The position numbers and the translations under genes are program-made. Positions 34,027 through 43,595 of a stretch of 64,000 nt of DNA are shown here, piece after piece. Each line of letters begins with the position of its first letter. Position 1 is the stretch's first letter. Below the pieces are notes generated by a model. It did no database searches, had not been told where the DNA came from, and saw nothing but the letters and a program-made list of their open reading frames with translations. The DNA is from Virgibacillus_F necropolis_A (lineage in GTDB: Bacteria > Bacillota > Bacilli > Bacillales > Amphibacillaceae), in assembly GCF_044793635.1 (NCBI RefSeq), contig NZ_CP084992.1:744001-808000 (forward strand), in the 5' to 3' direction.

Positions 34027-36948
34027 ATGGATGAAATCAAAAAATATATAGATAAAGCATATCAGAAGATAAAAACCTTATGGAATGAAGGTAGAATTCA
34101 GCGCACATCGAGGGTTACATATGATGTTACTTGGAATATTATCTTATTCTTTATCATTATAGGTGTTATTGGATTCTTTTTTGCAGGTGGAGTTGGTGCG
34201 GGATACTTTGCTTCATTAGTGAAAGATGAACCAATAAGAAGCTATGAAAGTATGAAAGCAGATATCTATAACTATGAAGAAACCTCAACATTATACTTTG
34301 CGGAAAATAAATATTTTGGTGATATACGATCCGATATTATGCGTGAAGAGGTAAAGCTTGAGGATGTTTCAGAAACATTGATTCATGCAGTAATAGCAAC
34401 AGAGGATCGTAATTTTAAGGAACATGAAGGTGTTGTTCCGAAAGCAATATTACGTGCAGTTGTTCAGGAAGCAACAAATGCCGCTGTTAAAACTGGTGGT
34501 AGTACATTAACCCAGCAATTAATCAAAAACCAACTCTTAACAAATGAGGTTTCATTTGAGCGTAAAGCAAAAGAAATCTTACTGGCGTTACGATTAGAAC
34601 GGTTCTTTGATAAAGAACAAATTTTAGAGGCTTATCTTAATATTATCCCTTACGGTCGTGAAGCATCTGGTAGAAACATTGCAGGAATACAAACTGCTGC
34701 ACAAGGAATTTTTGGTGTAGATGCGAAAGAGGTAAACCTACCACAGGCTGCGTATTTAGCTGGTCTCCCACAAAGTCCTTCATACTATACACCTTTTAAA
34801 AATAGTGGTGGATTAAAAGAACCAGGTGCATTAAAGCCTGGTATTGAACGAATGAAGACAGTATTAGAAAGAATGTATGCAGCTGACTATATTACAAAAA
34901 AAGAGTATGAAAAAGCACTTAAATACGATATTGTTGCTGATTTTACACTTGAATCAAATACTCCTATGGATAAATATCCTTATTTAATGTTTGAAGCAGA
35001 AAAACGTGCTAAAAAAATTCTAGCAGAACATCTTGCTTCGGAAGATGGATATACTTTAAAAGATTTGAAAAAAGATGAGAAATTATTTGAAGAGTATCAA
35101 ATTCGAGCAGATCGAGCGTTAAGGAAAAATGGGTATGAAGTACATACTACCATTGATAAAGAAACATACGTTGCATTTCAAAAAATAGTCAAGAACTACG
35201 AACATTACGGACCAAAAAGTAATTGGACTTGGACCGATCCGAAAACTGGTAAAGAATATCACATTAATGAACCCGTTCAAACGGCTGGTATGTTAATTGA
35301 AAATAGTACTGGTAGAATCATAAGTTTTGTTGGTGGACGTGGTTATTCACAAGAAAATCAACTAAACTATGCAACTGAAGCAGTACGATCGAATGGCAGT
35401 ACGATGAAACCATTGCTAGTGTACGGTCCAGCCTTTGACACTGGAGTAGCTCAACCAGGAAGCATCTTAGCAGACATTAGAACTAACTATGGAGGTTATT
35501 CACCAGATAACTATACTGAAAACTTCCACGGTCTTGTTACCGCCCGAAAGGCTCTCGCTGAATCATATAACGTCCCTACCATTCAATTGTATAGCAAGCT
35601 TATGAATAAGGGAATTGGGCAAAAATATATTGAAAAAATGGGTATTACTACAATTGGAGAAAAGGAATATAGCAATCTTGTACTCGGAATCGGTTCTACA
35701 ACACATGGAACAACCATCGAAGAAAACGTAAATGCATTTGGAACATTCGGAAATGGCGGGAAATTTGTTGATGCATATATGATAGAAAAAATTACAACAT
35801 CTGATGGAAAAACCATTTATAAACATAAACCTAAACCAGTAGATGTATTTAGCCCACAGTCTTCATATTTAACAACAGACATTTTGCGTGACGTTCTGGA
35901 TTATGGTACAGCTACTTTCCTGCAATCGCATCTTGATATGTCGGTTGACTGGGCAGGAAAATCAGGTACCTCGAATAATTGGGAAGATTCATGGTTTGTC
36001 GGATACAACCCAAATGTAACTTTCGGAACATGGATCGGATATGACACACCACATAAACTTAAATGTGATAGTGGTTGCATGCGATACAACGAGCGAAACC
36101 TATTACTTTGGTCAAAGCTTGTTAACAAGGCTACAGAAATAAATCCTGAGTTAATGGCTCCAGAGGCTAACTTTGAACGCCCTGATGGAATTGTATCTCG
36201 TAGTTATTGTGCAATTTCTGGTAATCTACCATCAGACCTTTGTAGTAAAGCTGGCTTGGTTTACTCAGATATATTTAATGCGAAATATGTGCCGACCAAA
36301 ACCGATAACAGCTTAACTACCGGTGCCTATGTGATGGTAGATGGAAAAGCGGTCATTGCTGGACCTAATACACCAGGAGAATTTATTAACGGTGATGGCT
36401 TAACATTTAATCCTGAATTTATAAAGAAAAATAATTATGATAGATTAAATGATTTAACAAAGCTATTCCCGTTTAGGGATAGAGCGAAATGGCAAAAAAT
36501 TGGTGTTCCAAGTGGAGATGTTGGTACCGCTATTGGGGATGATGGTAAAGCACCTGCTGCTCCAACATCATTTAATAAATCAGGGAGTAAGTTAGCCTGG
36601 AATGATTCGAGCAGCAAGGATGTGGTTGGATATCGCATCTATCGTGCATCAAAACCAGGTGGATCATACTCGTTAATTGGAAATACAACATCAACTAGTT
36701 TTGGAATTGGAAATGGTAAAGGAGTATATCGTGTGAAAGCAGTAGATTACTTTGGAATGGAATCAAAAGCATCAAAAGAAGTCGTAGTTGGAGACTTTTC
36801 TAAGCCTGATCCAAAAGATCCTAAACCTGACCCAAAAGAACCAAAAGATCCTAAAGACGGAGAGGATCCACCTGGTGACCCAAAGGATGGGGATGGACCA
36901 ACTCCACCACCAGTGGAGCCGCCACCAGCAGACAAACCTAAAGAATAA
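34027..36948 (+). CDS. Class A penicillin-binding protein (PBP1A family) with C-terminal FN3-like domain
   Basis: A 973-residue bifunctional peptidoglycan synthase. A membrane helix near residues 37-60 is followed by the GT51 glycosyltransferase (catalytic Glu126 in ATEDRNFKEHEG, GGSTLTQQLIKNQLL, RKAKEILLALRLE). The transpeptidase domain has the active serine in GSTMK (residue about 458), SYN and KSGTS (Lys about 645). A fibronectin-III-like module (about 840-925: PTSFNKSGSKLAWNDSSSKD to YFGMESK) and a Pro/Lys/Asp-rich tail end the protein. It occupies the place of acsA in B. subtilis. RBS TAGGAGG precedes the ATG. Exact orthologue uncertain. Confidence 0.93.
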   Translation: MDEIKKYIDKAYQKIKTLWNEGRIQRTSRVTYDVTWNIILFFIIIGVIGFFFAGGVGAGYFASLVKDEPIRSYESMKADIYNYEETSTLYFAENKYFGDIRSDIMREEVKLEDVSETLIHAVIATEDRNFKEHEGVVPKAILRAVVQEATNAAVKTGGSTLTQQLIKNQLLTNEVSFERKAKEILLALRLERFFDKEQILEAYLNIIPYGREASGRNIAGIQTAAQGIFGVDAKEVNLPQAAYLAGLPQSPSYYTPFKNSGGLKEPGALKPGIERMKTVLERMYAADYITKKEYEKALKYDIVADFTLESNTPMDKYPYLMFEAEKRAKKILAEHLASEDGYTLKDLKKDEKLFEEYQIRADRALRKNGYEVHTTIDKETYVAFQKIVKNYEHYGPKSNWTWTDPKTGKEYHINEPVQTAGMLIENSTGRIISFVGGRGYSQENQLNYATEAVRSNGSTMKPLLVYGPAFDTGVAQPGSILADIRTNYGGYSPDNYTENFHGLVTARKALAESYNVPTIQLYSKLMNKGIGQKYIEKMGITTIGEKEYSNLVLGIGSTTHGTTIEENVNAFGTFGNGGKFVDAYMIEKITTSDGKTIYKHKPKPVDVFSPQSSYLTTDILRDVLDYGTATFLQSHLDMSVDWAGKSGTSNNWEDSWFVGYNPNVTFGTWIGYDTPHKLKCDSGCMRYNERNLLLWSKLVNKATEINPELMAPEANFERPDGIVSRSYCAISGNLPSDLCSKAGLVYSDIFNAKYVPTKTDNSLTTGAYVMVDGKAVIAGPNTPGEFINGDGLTFNPEFIKKNNYDRLNDLTKLFPFRDRAKWQKIGVPSGDVGTAIGDDGKAPAAPTSFNKSGSKLAWNDSSSKDVVGYRIYRASKPGGSYSLIGNTTSTSFGIGNGKGVYRVKAVDYFGMESKASKEVVVGDFSKPDPKDPKPDPKEPKDPKDGEDPPGDPKDGDGPTPPPVEPPPADKPKE

Positions 36949-36956
36949 CTCTTTTT

Positions 36957-36998
36957 AAACTAGCTTGTAGGAATTACTCCCTACAAGCTAGTTTTTTT
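36957..36998 (+). terminator. Terminator of the PBP gene
   Basis: AACTAGCTTGTAGG pairs with CCTACAAGCTAGTT around a seven-base loop, then TTTTTTT. Confidence 0.93.
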
Positions 36999-37157
36999 CA
37001 TTTTTTACTAAAAATACAGACGATTATCCTGTATAATGGAACAATAACGAAATATACGAATATATTTTTCAAGAAATTAAGTATTAAGAGACTTTCCGCT
37101 ATTCGCTATTAAACTAATGCGAATGCAGCGTTATTCTAAGGAGTAGGCGGTGAAAAT

Positions 37158-37811
37158 ATGAATCATGAGAAAACTTATCAATCATTTACACACGATACTA
37201 CCCATGGAGAAATTACAATCGAAGGACCACTTCCTTCATCAGAATTGAAAAATTATCATTTTCATGAACATTTAACTGCATTTCGTCAAGCACCTAAACA
37301 ATTCGAAGCTATTCTAAACATCGCAGACTTCCCAGAAGGACGAATCATCATTGCACGGACAGAAGACACCATTATAGGCTATGTTACGTATTTACATCCG
37401 GATCCGCTTGAACGTTGGTCAGAATTTAGTATGGAGGATTTAATTGAACTTGGGGCCATTGAAGTTATACCAAAATACCGTGGGTCAAAAGTTGCATCAG
37501 GTCTATTAAAGATATCCATGATGGATGAATATATGGAAAATTACATCGTAATCTCAACCGAATATTATTGGCACTGGGATTTAGATGGGACGAGGCTGAG
37601 TATATGGGACTACCGAAAAGTCATGGAAAAAATGATGGCTGCTGGGGGACTACTCCCTGCACCAACAGATGATCCCGAAATTATTTCCCACCCTGCCAAT
37701 TGCTTAATGGTTCGAATTGGTGAAAACGTTCCAGATGATTCCGTTAAACAATTTGATAAACTACGATTTCTACAACGTCATCAGTATAGAACAATGAGGG
37801 AGGGATTATAG
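37158..37811 (+). CDS. acuA: AcuA, acetyl-CoA synthetase acetyltransferase
   Basis: A 217-residue GNAT-fold acetyltransferase. In B. subtilis AcuA acetylates a lysine of acetyl-CoA synthetase (AcsA) and turns it off. The acetyl-CoA loop VIPKYRGSKVASGLLK lies near residue 110. It is the first gene of acuABC; acuB starts at the next base after its stop. RBS GGAGTAGGCGG precedes the ATG. acsA, divergently adjacent in B. subtilis, is not in this window. Confidence 0.95.
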   Translation: MNHEKTYQSFTHDTTHGEITIEGPLPSSELKNYHFHEHLTAFRQAPKQFEAILNIADFPEGRIIIARTEDTIIGYVTYLHPDPLERWSEFSMEDLIELGAIEVIPKYRGSKVASGLLKISMMDEYMENYIVISTEYYWHWDLDGTRLSIWDYRKVMEKMMAAGGLLPAPTDDPEIISHPANCLMVRIGENVPDDSVKQFDKLRFLQRHQYRTMREGL

Positions 37812-38462
37812 GTGCTAGTCGAAGAAATTATGAACACAAATGTCATCTCCTTACCACCTAGTGCAACCATTGCTGAGGCACTAAAACTATTACAAAAAAA
37901 CAGAATTAGACATATCCCTATTATTGATGAACACACACAAGTAATTGGAATAGTTTCAGACCGAGATGTTCGGGATGCTAGTCCATCCATCTTTCATACG
38001 AAGTCCGAAGAGAATGTTCTACAAAATGAAATTCAAACAATCATGAGTCATCCTGTAGTGACGGTACATCCCCTTGACTTTGTTGAGGAAGTTGCAGGTA
38101 TTTTTTATGATGAAGAATTTGCTTGTGTACCTGTTGTAAGTGATTACAAACTGGTTGGTATGGTAACAGAAAAAGATATGCTTTATACACTCATACATGT
38201 AACCGGTACTAATGTACAAAGTTCGCATATCGAAGTAAAGGTACCGCATAAGCCTGGAATTTTACCAGAAGTTGCTTCCGTTTTTGGTAAACGTAAAACG
38301 AATATTACATCTGTATTAGTTTATCCGTATAAAAATGATCCGAACTATAAAATCCTTGTCTTTCGAATCCAAACCATGAATCCTATGCCTGTTATTGAAG
38401 ATTTGCGAGAAGCTGGTTATGAATTAATGTGGCCAAATAATATCACGGGGCCAAAATCATGA
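37812..38462 (+). CDS. acuB: AcuB, CBS-ACT domain protein
   Basis: A 216-residue protein with two CBS domains (about residues 1-60 and 75-130: RIRHIPIIDEHTQVIGIVSD and ACVPVVSDYKLVGMVTEKDM) and a C-terminal ACT-like domain (about 135-210: VPHKPGILPEVASVFGKRKT). It probably senses an adenine nucleotide and tunes acetoin/acetate use; its exact role is unclear. The GTG start follows the acuA stop directly, with GGGAGG inside the acuA end. It overlaps acuC by four bases. Confidence 0.95.
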   Translation: MLVEEIMNTNVISLPPSATIAEALKLLQKNRIRHIPIIDEHTQVIGIVSDRDVRDASPSIFHTKSEENVLQNEIQTIMSHPVVTVHPLDFVEEVAGIFYDEEFACVPVVSDYKLVGMVTEKDMLYTLIHVTGTNVQSSHIEVKVPHKPGILPEVASVFGKRKTNITSVLVYPYKNDPNYKILVFRIQTMNPMPVIEDLREAGYELMWPNNITGPKS

Positions 38463-39619
38463 CTTGCAACGCTTCATTTATTTTTTCGGATGCAATGTTG
38501 CAGTATCACTTTCATAAGGACCATCCATTTAACCAAAAACGTGTTACCCTTGCAAAGGATTTATTAGTTGCATCAAAAGCATTAAGTGATGATCAAATCA
38601 TTGCACCGAGAAAAGCTACAGAAGAAGAACTTGCATTGTTTCATGATCCGGCTTACATACAGGCGATTCAAAAAGCCAGCAAAGGATTGCTAAAAGAAGA
38701 CGAAGGTTTAGAGTATGGAATAGGCACAGAGGATACACCTATTTTCAACAATATGCATGATGCATCTAGTTACTTAGTTGGTGGTACATTAACAGCGGTT
38801 GATGCCGTTTTGAAAGGTAAAGCTGACCATGCACTAAATCTTGGTGGTGGTTTACATCATGGATTCAAACGAAGAGCTGCTGGATTCTGCATTTATAATG
38901 ATGGTGCAGTTGCAATTAAATACATTCGGGAAAAATATGATTTAAAAGTACTATATGTGGATACAGATGCACACCACGGAGACGGTGTACAATGGGCTTT
39001 TTATGAGGATCCAAATGTATGCACATTTTCCATCCATGAAACAGGGAGATACCTTTTTCCCGGAACCGGAAATATAAATGAACGTGGTATCAAGGAAGGA
39101 CATGGTTATTCATTTAATCTACCAATCGATGCGTTTACTGAAGATGAATCGTTTATGCAGCTCTATGATACCGCATTTAGGGAGATTACAGAATACTTTC
39201 AACCTGATGTTATCATCACGCAAAATGGTGCAGATGCACACTGCTATGATCCATTAACCCATTTATGTGGAACAATGGAGATATACGAAAAAATCCCTGC
39301 ACTTGCCCATGAACTAGCCCATCAGTATTGTGATGGTAAATGGATTGCATTAGGCGGTGGTGGCTATGACACCTGGCGTGTAGTGCCACGAGCCTGGGCT
39401 CAAGTGTGGAATGTAATGTGTAATGGCAATCATTTAGTAGGTGATATTCCACCAGAATGGATCAACAAATGGAAAGTTGAGGCACCTGTTGCTTTGCCAA
39501 CCAGTTGGCAAGATGATAAAAGTATTGTACCCATCATCCCACGAAAAGAAGAAATTAATGAGAAAAACTATAAGATGCTTCTGAGTGCCTTGAAATATAC
39601 TAAAAAAACGAGAGGGTAA
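38459..39619 (+). CDS. acuC: AcuC, class I histone-deacetylase-like protein deacetylase
   Basis: A 386-residue zinc deacetylase that in B. subtilis reactivates acetylated AcsA. Motifs are GGGLHHGFKRRAAGFCIYND and the zinc/charge-relay VDTDAHHGDGVQWAFY near residue 170, then ALGGGGYD near residue 300. The start overlaps acuB by ATGA, giving translational coupling. The bidirectional terminator with motS follows. Confidence 0.96.
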   Translation: MTCNASFIFSDAMLQYHFHKDHPFNQKRVTLAKDLLVASKALSDDQIIAPRKATEEELALFHDPAYIQAIQKASKGLLKEDEGLEYGIGTEDTPIFNNMHDASSYLVGGTLTAVDAVLKGKADHALNLGGGLHHGFKRRAAGFCIYNDGAVAIKYIREKYDLKVLYVDTDAHHGDGVQWAFYEDPNVCTFSIHETGRYLFPGTGNINERGIKEGHGYSFNLPIDAFTEDESFMQLYDTAFREITEYFQPDVIITQNGADAHCYDPLTHLCGTMEIYEKIPALAHELAHQYCDGKWIALGGGGYDTWRVVPRAWAQVWNVMCNGNHLVGDIPPEWINKWKVEAPVALPTSWQDDKSIVPIIPRKEEINEKNYKMLLSALKYTKKTRG

Positions 39620-39640
39620 TCAGGTTACCTTCTCGTTTTT
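39606..39640. terminator. Bidirectional terminator between acuC and motS
   Basis: ACGAGA.GGTAA pairs with TTACC.TCTCGT around TCAGG, T-rich on both strands, at the junction of convergent genes. Confidence 0.88.
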
Positions 39641-40427
39641 ATTTATTTGGTTTATTCTTATTTTCTAAAATAACTATTTCAACTCGTCTATTCTTGCTCA
39701 TGTTTTCTGGGCTGTCATTTGGTACAAGCGGCTTGGTATCACTATAACCGACAATCGTAAATCGTGATTTATCAAAATCATTTACCTTCACTAAATAACG
39801 AACCACACTACTTGCTCGTGCTCCCGATAATTCCCAGTTAGAGGGATAACGAAAGCTCGACATTGGTTTACTATCCGTATGACCTTCCACTTTTATCTCA
39901 TTAGGAATTTTAGCTAACAATGTTCCAATCCTATTTAAAAATGGTTTACCAGACGAAAGAATTTCTGCTTCACCAGGGTCGAATAAAATAAGTTCTTGAA
40001 GAACCAAAACTACCCCACGTTCATTCCTGCTTGCAGAAATAACGTTATTTAGGTTATTCTGATCTAAATACTGCTCCACATCTGTCATTAACTTATGCAG
40101 TGAATCTTCCTTCATTACTTCTTCCTCATCACGATCGATAACATCCTTTAACTGGATTGGATTATCAATTTCATTTGCGTTTTTCGCGCTTTCCAAATCA
40201 TTTGTATTCTCGGTTGGATTTTCCATTGGAACGGGAGATGGAGAAAAGTCAAATATCATTCGATTATTGAATGAATCTGAGATAGCTTCAAATTGCACTA
40301 AATTAATTTGTGACATGGAAAAAAGTAAAATAAAAAAAACAAGAACCAATGTTATCATATCTGAATATGTAACCATCCATTTTGGAGCACCAGTCGATTT
40401 ATTACGCTTTATTGGTCTACGCTTCAT
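39639..40427 (-). CDS. motS: Sodium-type flagellar stator subunit MotS
   Basis: A 262-residue MotB-family stator protein. One membrane helix (about residues 22-42) carries the ion-binding aspartate in TYSDMITLVLVFFILLF (Asp23). A linker follows, then an OmpA-like peptidoglycan-binding domain (about 120-258: VEGHTDSKPMSSFRYPSNWE, VPNDSPENMSKNRRVEIVIL). In B. subtilis and alkaliphiles MotPS is the Na+-driven stator. It overlaps motP by 11 bases and is downstream of ccpA, as in B. subtilis. Confidence 0.95.
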   Translation of the reverse strand: MKRRPIKRNKSTGAPKWMVTYSDMITLVLVFFILLFSMSQINLVQFEAISDSFNNRMIFDFSPSPVPMENPTENTNDLESAKNANEIDNPIQLKDVIDRDEEEVMKEDSLHKLMTDVEQYLDQNNLNNVISASRNERGVVLVLQELILFDPGEAEILSSGKPFLNRIGTLLAKIPNEIKVEGHTDSKPMSSFRYPSNWELSGARASSVVRYLVKVNDFDKSRFTIVGYSDTKPLVPNDSPENMSKNRRVEIVILENKNKPNK

Positions 40428-41241
40428 TTACGCTCTCCTCCACAAATGTGGATTCCTCTTTACTTTCTTCATTCTTTTTGACTTCTTTTGGTAAGAATGC
40501 ACTTAATTTTTCCTCGAGAATTCGCGGATTTTGGCCAGACTGTATCCCAATAACACCTTCAATTATAATTTGCTTGATAAATACTTCTTCTTCCGTCTTA
40601 ATTTCCAACTTATTCTTCATTGGAATAAATACTAGATTCGCAAGAACAGTACCGTATAAGGTTGTAAGTAATGCTACCGCCATACTGGGACCCAATGTAC
40701 TAGGATCTTGTAAGCTATTTAACATAAGCACCAAACCGATTAGCGTTCCAATCATTCCCCATGCTGGTGCATATTCCCCAGCCTTTTCCAAAATTGTACG
40801 CCCTTTATAATGTCTATCTTCCATTGCTGTGATTTCTGCATTCATGATGTCACTAATTACGTCAGGTTCGACTCCATCTACAGCGAGTAGTATACCTTTT
40901 TTAATAAAAGGTTCATCAACATCATCTAAGTCACTCTCAAGCGCTAAAATACCTTCTCTTCTTGCGCGCTCAGATAATTTAATAAATAATTGGATAAGTT
41001 CAGGAAGGCGTTGACCATTTTGGTGAAACGCTTCTTTCATTACTTTTGTTGTCAATTTAATTTGTTCCATTTTAAAATTAATCATCAGAGATGCAATAAG
41101 TCCACCAATAACAATAAAGATGGATGCTATATCAAGGAATGAAATAAATCCCTCGGTCCCACCACTAGTTAAAATGGCCATCATAATCATAATAAATCCT
41201 AATGTTATGCCGATTGGAGTTAAAATGTCTCTTTTTCTCAT
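40417..41241 (-). CDS. motP: Sodium-type flagellar stator subunit MotP
   Basis: A 274-residue MotA/TolQ-type protein with four membrane helices (two near residues 8-55, two near 145-205). The family pattern MALMDRHYKGRTILEKAGEY-like (AITAMEDRHYKGRTILEKAG) and APAWGMIGTLIGLVLML are present. It forms the ion channel with MotS. It begins 62 bases after ccpA with no terminator between, so a ccpA-motP-motS transcript is likely, as reported for B. subtilis. RBS GGGGAG precedes the ATG. Confidence 0.95.
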   Translation of the reverse strand: MRKRDILTPIGITLGFIMIMMAILTSGGTEGFISFLDIASIFIVIGGLIASLMINFKMEQIKLTTKVMKEAFHQNGQRLPELIQLFIKLSERARREGILALESDLDDVDEPFIKKGILLAVDGVEPDVISDIMNAEITAMEDRHYKGRTILEKAGEYAPAWGMIGTLIGLVLMLNSLQDPSTLGPSMAVALLTTLYGTVLANLVFIPMKNKLEIKTEEEVFIKQIIIEGVIGIQSGQNPRILEEKLSAFLPKEVKKNEESKEESTFVEESVNEA

Positions 41242-41303
41242 GTTATCTCCCCTAACGTACTAAGTAAACCAAATTAGATTTACTATTTATATCGGCATAA
41301 CTT

Positions 41304-42299
41304 TTATTTAGTTGAGTTTCTTTCGACAATTCTATGCGGTAAAACGACTTTTTTTTCAGAGACGTCTTCCTTATTCATATACTTGGTTAACAAACGCATC
41401 GCAACAGCGCCAATATCGTACATTGGTTGAACAATAGTTGATAGTGTTGGGCGAACCATCGAAGCAAGTCTCGTGTTATCAAATCCAAATACCTCTACAT
41501 CTTCCGGAACGCTCAGCCCTCTATCCTGTACACCATGAATAACTCCAAGCGCCATCTCATCCGATGATACAAAAATAGCTGTCGGTTTATTGTTTAATGA
41601 ATGAAGGTGCTCGAATGCTTCAATACCTGAATCATACGTATAATCGCCTTTTACAACATATTCATCTATTAGGGGAATAGCTGAATCTTTGTGAGCACGT
41701 TTATACCCTAAGTATTTTTGTTCATTAATGATCGTATCATCTTGCCCAGCAATGAATGCTATACCCTTATTACCTTTATCGAGTAAAAATTTCGTTGCCT
41801 CATATGCAGCCTGTTCGTAGTCAATATTTACGGACGGAATCGTATTTGATTCATCATATGTAGCAGCTAAAACTACTGGAACTGATGAAGTTTTAAATTG
41901 CTCAACATGATCGTTCGTAATCGAACCACCCATAAATAAAATACCGTCGACTTGTTTTTCAAGCATTGTATTAATTAATTGAAGTTCCTTATCCTTATTC
42001 TGATCTGAATTGCTCAAGATAATATTATATTTATACATCGTAGCAATATCCTCGATCCCTCTTGCAAGCTCGGCAAAAAAGATACTCGAAATATCTGGAA
42101 TAATCGCTCCGACAGTAGTCGTTTTTTTACTAGCTAAGCCACGTGCAACCGCATTCGGCCGGTATCCCAAGGTTTCAATTGTTGCTAGTACTTTTTTTCT
42201 TGTCGTTGGTTTAACATTTGGATTTCCATTTACTACACGTGAAACAGTTGCCATAGATACGTTTGCTTCTCTCGCAACATCATATATTGTAATGTTCAT
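41304..42299 (-). CDS. ccpA: Catabolite control protein CcpA
   Basis: A 331-residue LacI-family global regulator of carbon metabolism that binds cre sites with HPr-Ser-P. The N-terminal helix-turn-helix and hinge (MNITIYDVAREANVSMATVS, then YRPNAVARGLASKKTTTVG) and the periplasmic-binding-like core are intact. The C-terminus matches Bacillus CcpA. RBS AGGAGG precedes the ATG. It precedes motPS on the same strand and follows aroA, the B. subtilis order. Confidence 0.97.
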   Translation of the reverse strand: MNITIYDVAREANVSMATVSRVVNGNPNVKPTTRKKVLATIETLGYRPNAVARGLASKKTTTVGAIIPDISSIFFAELARGIEDIATMYKYNIILSNSDQNKDKELQLINTMLEKQVDGILFMGGSITNDHVEQFKTSSVPVVLAATYDESNTIPSVNIDYEQAAYEATKFLLDKGNKGIAFIAGQDDTIINEQKYLGYKRAHKDSAIPLIDEYVVKGDYTYDSGIEAFEHLHSLNNKPTAIFVSSDEMALGVIHGVQDRGLSVPEDVEVFGFDNTRLASMVRPTLSTIVQPMYDIGAVAMRLLTKYMNKEDVSEKKVVLPHRIVERNSTK

Positions 42300-42413
42300 T
42301 TGTATAGCCTCCTATTCAATTATATCGACTTCTTTTTCATCTATCATACTCTACCATAAGCCAAAACACAAAAATAATTGTGACTAACCGTATACGTGGT
42401 AAGTCATTAACAG

Positions 42414-43484
42414 CTAGTACTTTTTATTAGAAAAATCATTTAACTCATTCATAAAATGATCAAACATTTCTAAATCCATTTGTTGTGCTGAATCTGATAG
42501 TGCTACTGCGGGGTCAGGATGAACCTCAGCCATTATCCCATCAGCTCCGATCGCAATTGCAGCTTTTGCAGCTGGTAATAATAAGTCTTTTCTTCCTGTT
42601 GAATGTGTCACATCTACCATAACCGGCAAATGCGTCTCCTGCTTTAAAATAGGTACTGCAGAGATGTCCAATGTATTCCGGGTGGCTTTCTCATAGGTTC
42701 TTATACCTCGCTCACATAAAATAATATTTCCATTTCCTCTTGAAATAATATATTCTGCAGCATTGATAAACTCAGCTATTGTTGCCGACAAACCCCGTTT
42801 TAATAAAACTGGTTTATCGACATCTCCTACTGCTTTTAGTAATTCAAAATTTTGCATGTTACGTGCGCCTATTTGAATAACATCAACATAGTTAAGTGCT
42901 TCTTCTATATGATTAGGATTTAATATTTCACTAACAACTGCCAAGTCATGTTCATTTGCTGCTTCTTTTAAAATTTTCAACCCCTCAAAACCAAGTCCCT
43001 GGAAATCATACGGAGACGTTCTAGGTTTGAAGGCGCCACCACGAAACAACTTTATTCCCTTGTTCTTAACGGATTCAGCAACCTGGGAAACTTGTTCATA
43101 ACTCTCAACGGAGCATGGACCCATAACAAAATGAACATTACCATCACCAATTTTTCTTCCATTTATCTCAATAACTGTATCATCTGGTTTCTTTTTACGT
43201 GAAACAAGCAACTCCTTGCGGTGATCATCCTCTTGTAGTTCAAGACTTGCTTTAAATATCTCTTTAAAAATATGTTCAACTGTCGAATTTACAAACGGGC
43301 CATTATTATGGGAAGTGATTTGATCCATCATTTCTCTTTCACGTAGGGGATCAAAACGTTTAACACCATGTTTAATTTGACCTATTTGTTGGACTAGGCC
43401 TGCACGCTTATTAATTAGAGCTAAAAGTTCCAAATTAACTTCATTCATTTGCTCTCGTAATATATCCATTTGATTTTGTTTCAT
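42414..43484 (-). CDS. aroA: DAHP synthase with N-terminal chorismate mutase
   Basis: A 356-residue bifunctional enzyme opening the shikimate pathway. An AroQ-type chorismate mutase (about residues 1-85: LREQMNEVNLELLALINKRA, then FDPLREREMMDQI) is fused to a class I-beta DAHP synthase (about 105-350: GPCSVESYEQV, LFRGGAFKPRTSPYDFQGLG, DVTHSTGRKDLLLPAAKAAI). The mutase part allows feedback inhibition by chorismate or prephenate. Called aroA (aroG) in B. subtilis. RBS GAGGTG precedes the ATG. Confidence 0.97.
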   Translation of the reverse strand: MKQNQMDILREQMNEVNLELLALINKRAGLVQQIGQIKHGVKRFDPLREREMMDQITSHNNGPFVNSTVEHIFKEIFKASLELQEDDHRKELLVSRKKKPDDTVIEINGRKIGDGNVHFVMGPCSVESYEQVSQVAESVKNKGIKLFRGGAFKPRTSPYDFQGLGFEGLKILKEAANEHDLAVVSEILNPNHIEEALNYVDVIQIGARNMQNFELLKAVGDVDKPVLLKRGLSATIAEFINAAEYIISRGNGNIILCERGIRTYEKATRNTLDISAVPILKQETHLPVMVDVTHSTGRKDLLLPAAKAAIAIGADGIMAEVHPDPAVALSDSAQQMDLEMFDHFMNELNDFSNKKY

Positions 43485-43595
43485 TTCCTACACCTCTATT
43501 TGCGGTTTATAATTATCAGAAAGTATGGTACATTCTTTAATAGTTTATTACGATAACAAAATTTTTGCAGTATATGAGATCGAGAGGAATCCTTT

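Noticed and set aside
37099..37138. Possible family C fragment before acuA (ATTCGC...GCGAAT)
   Set aside because: The match to family C is too short and could be chance.
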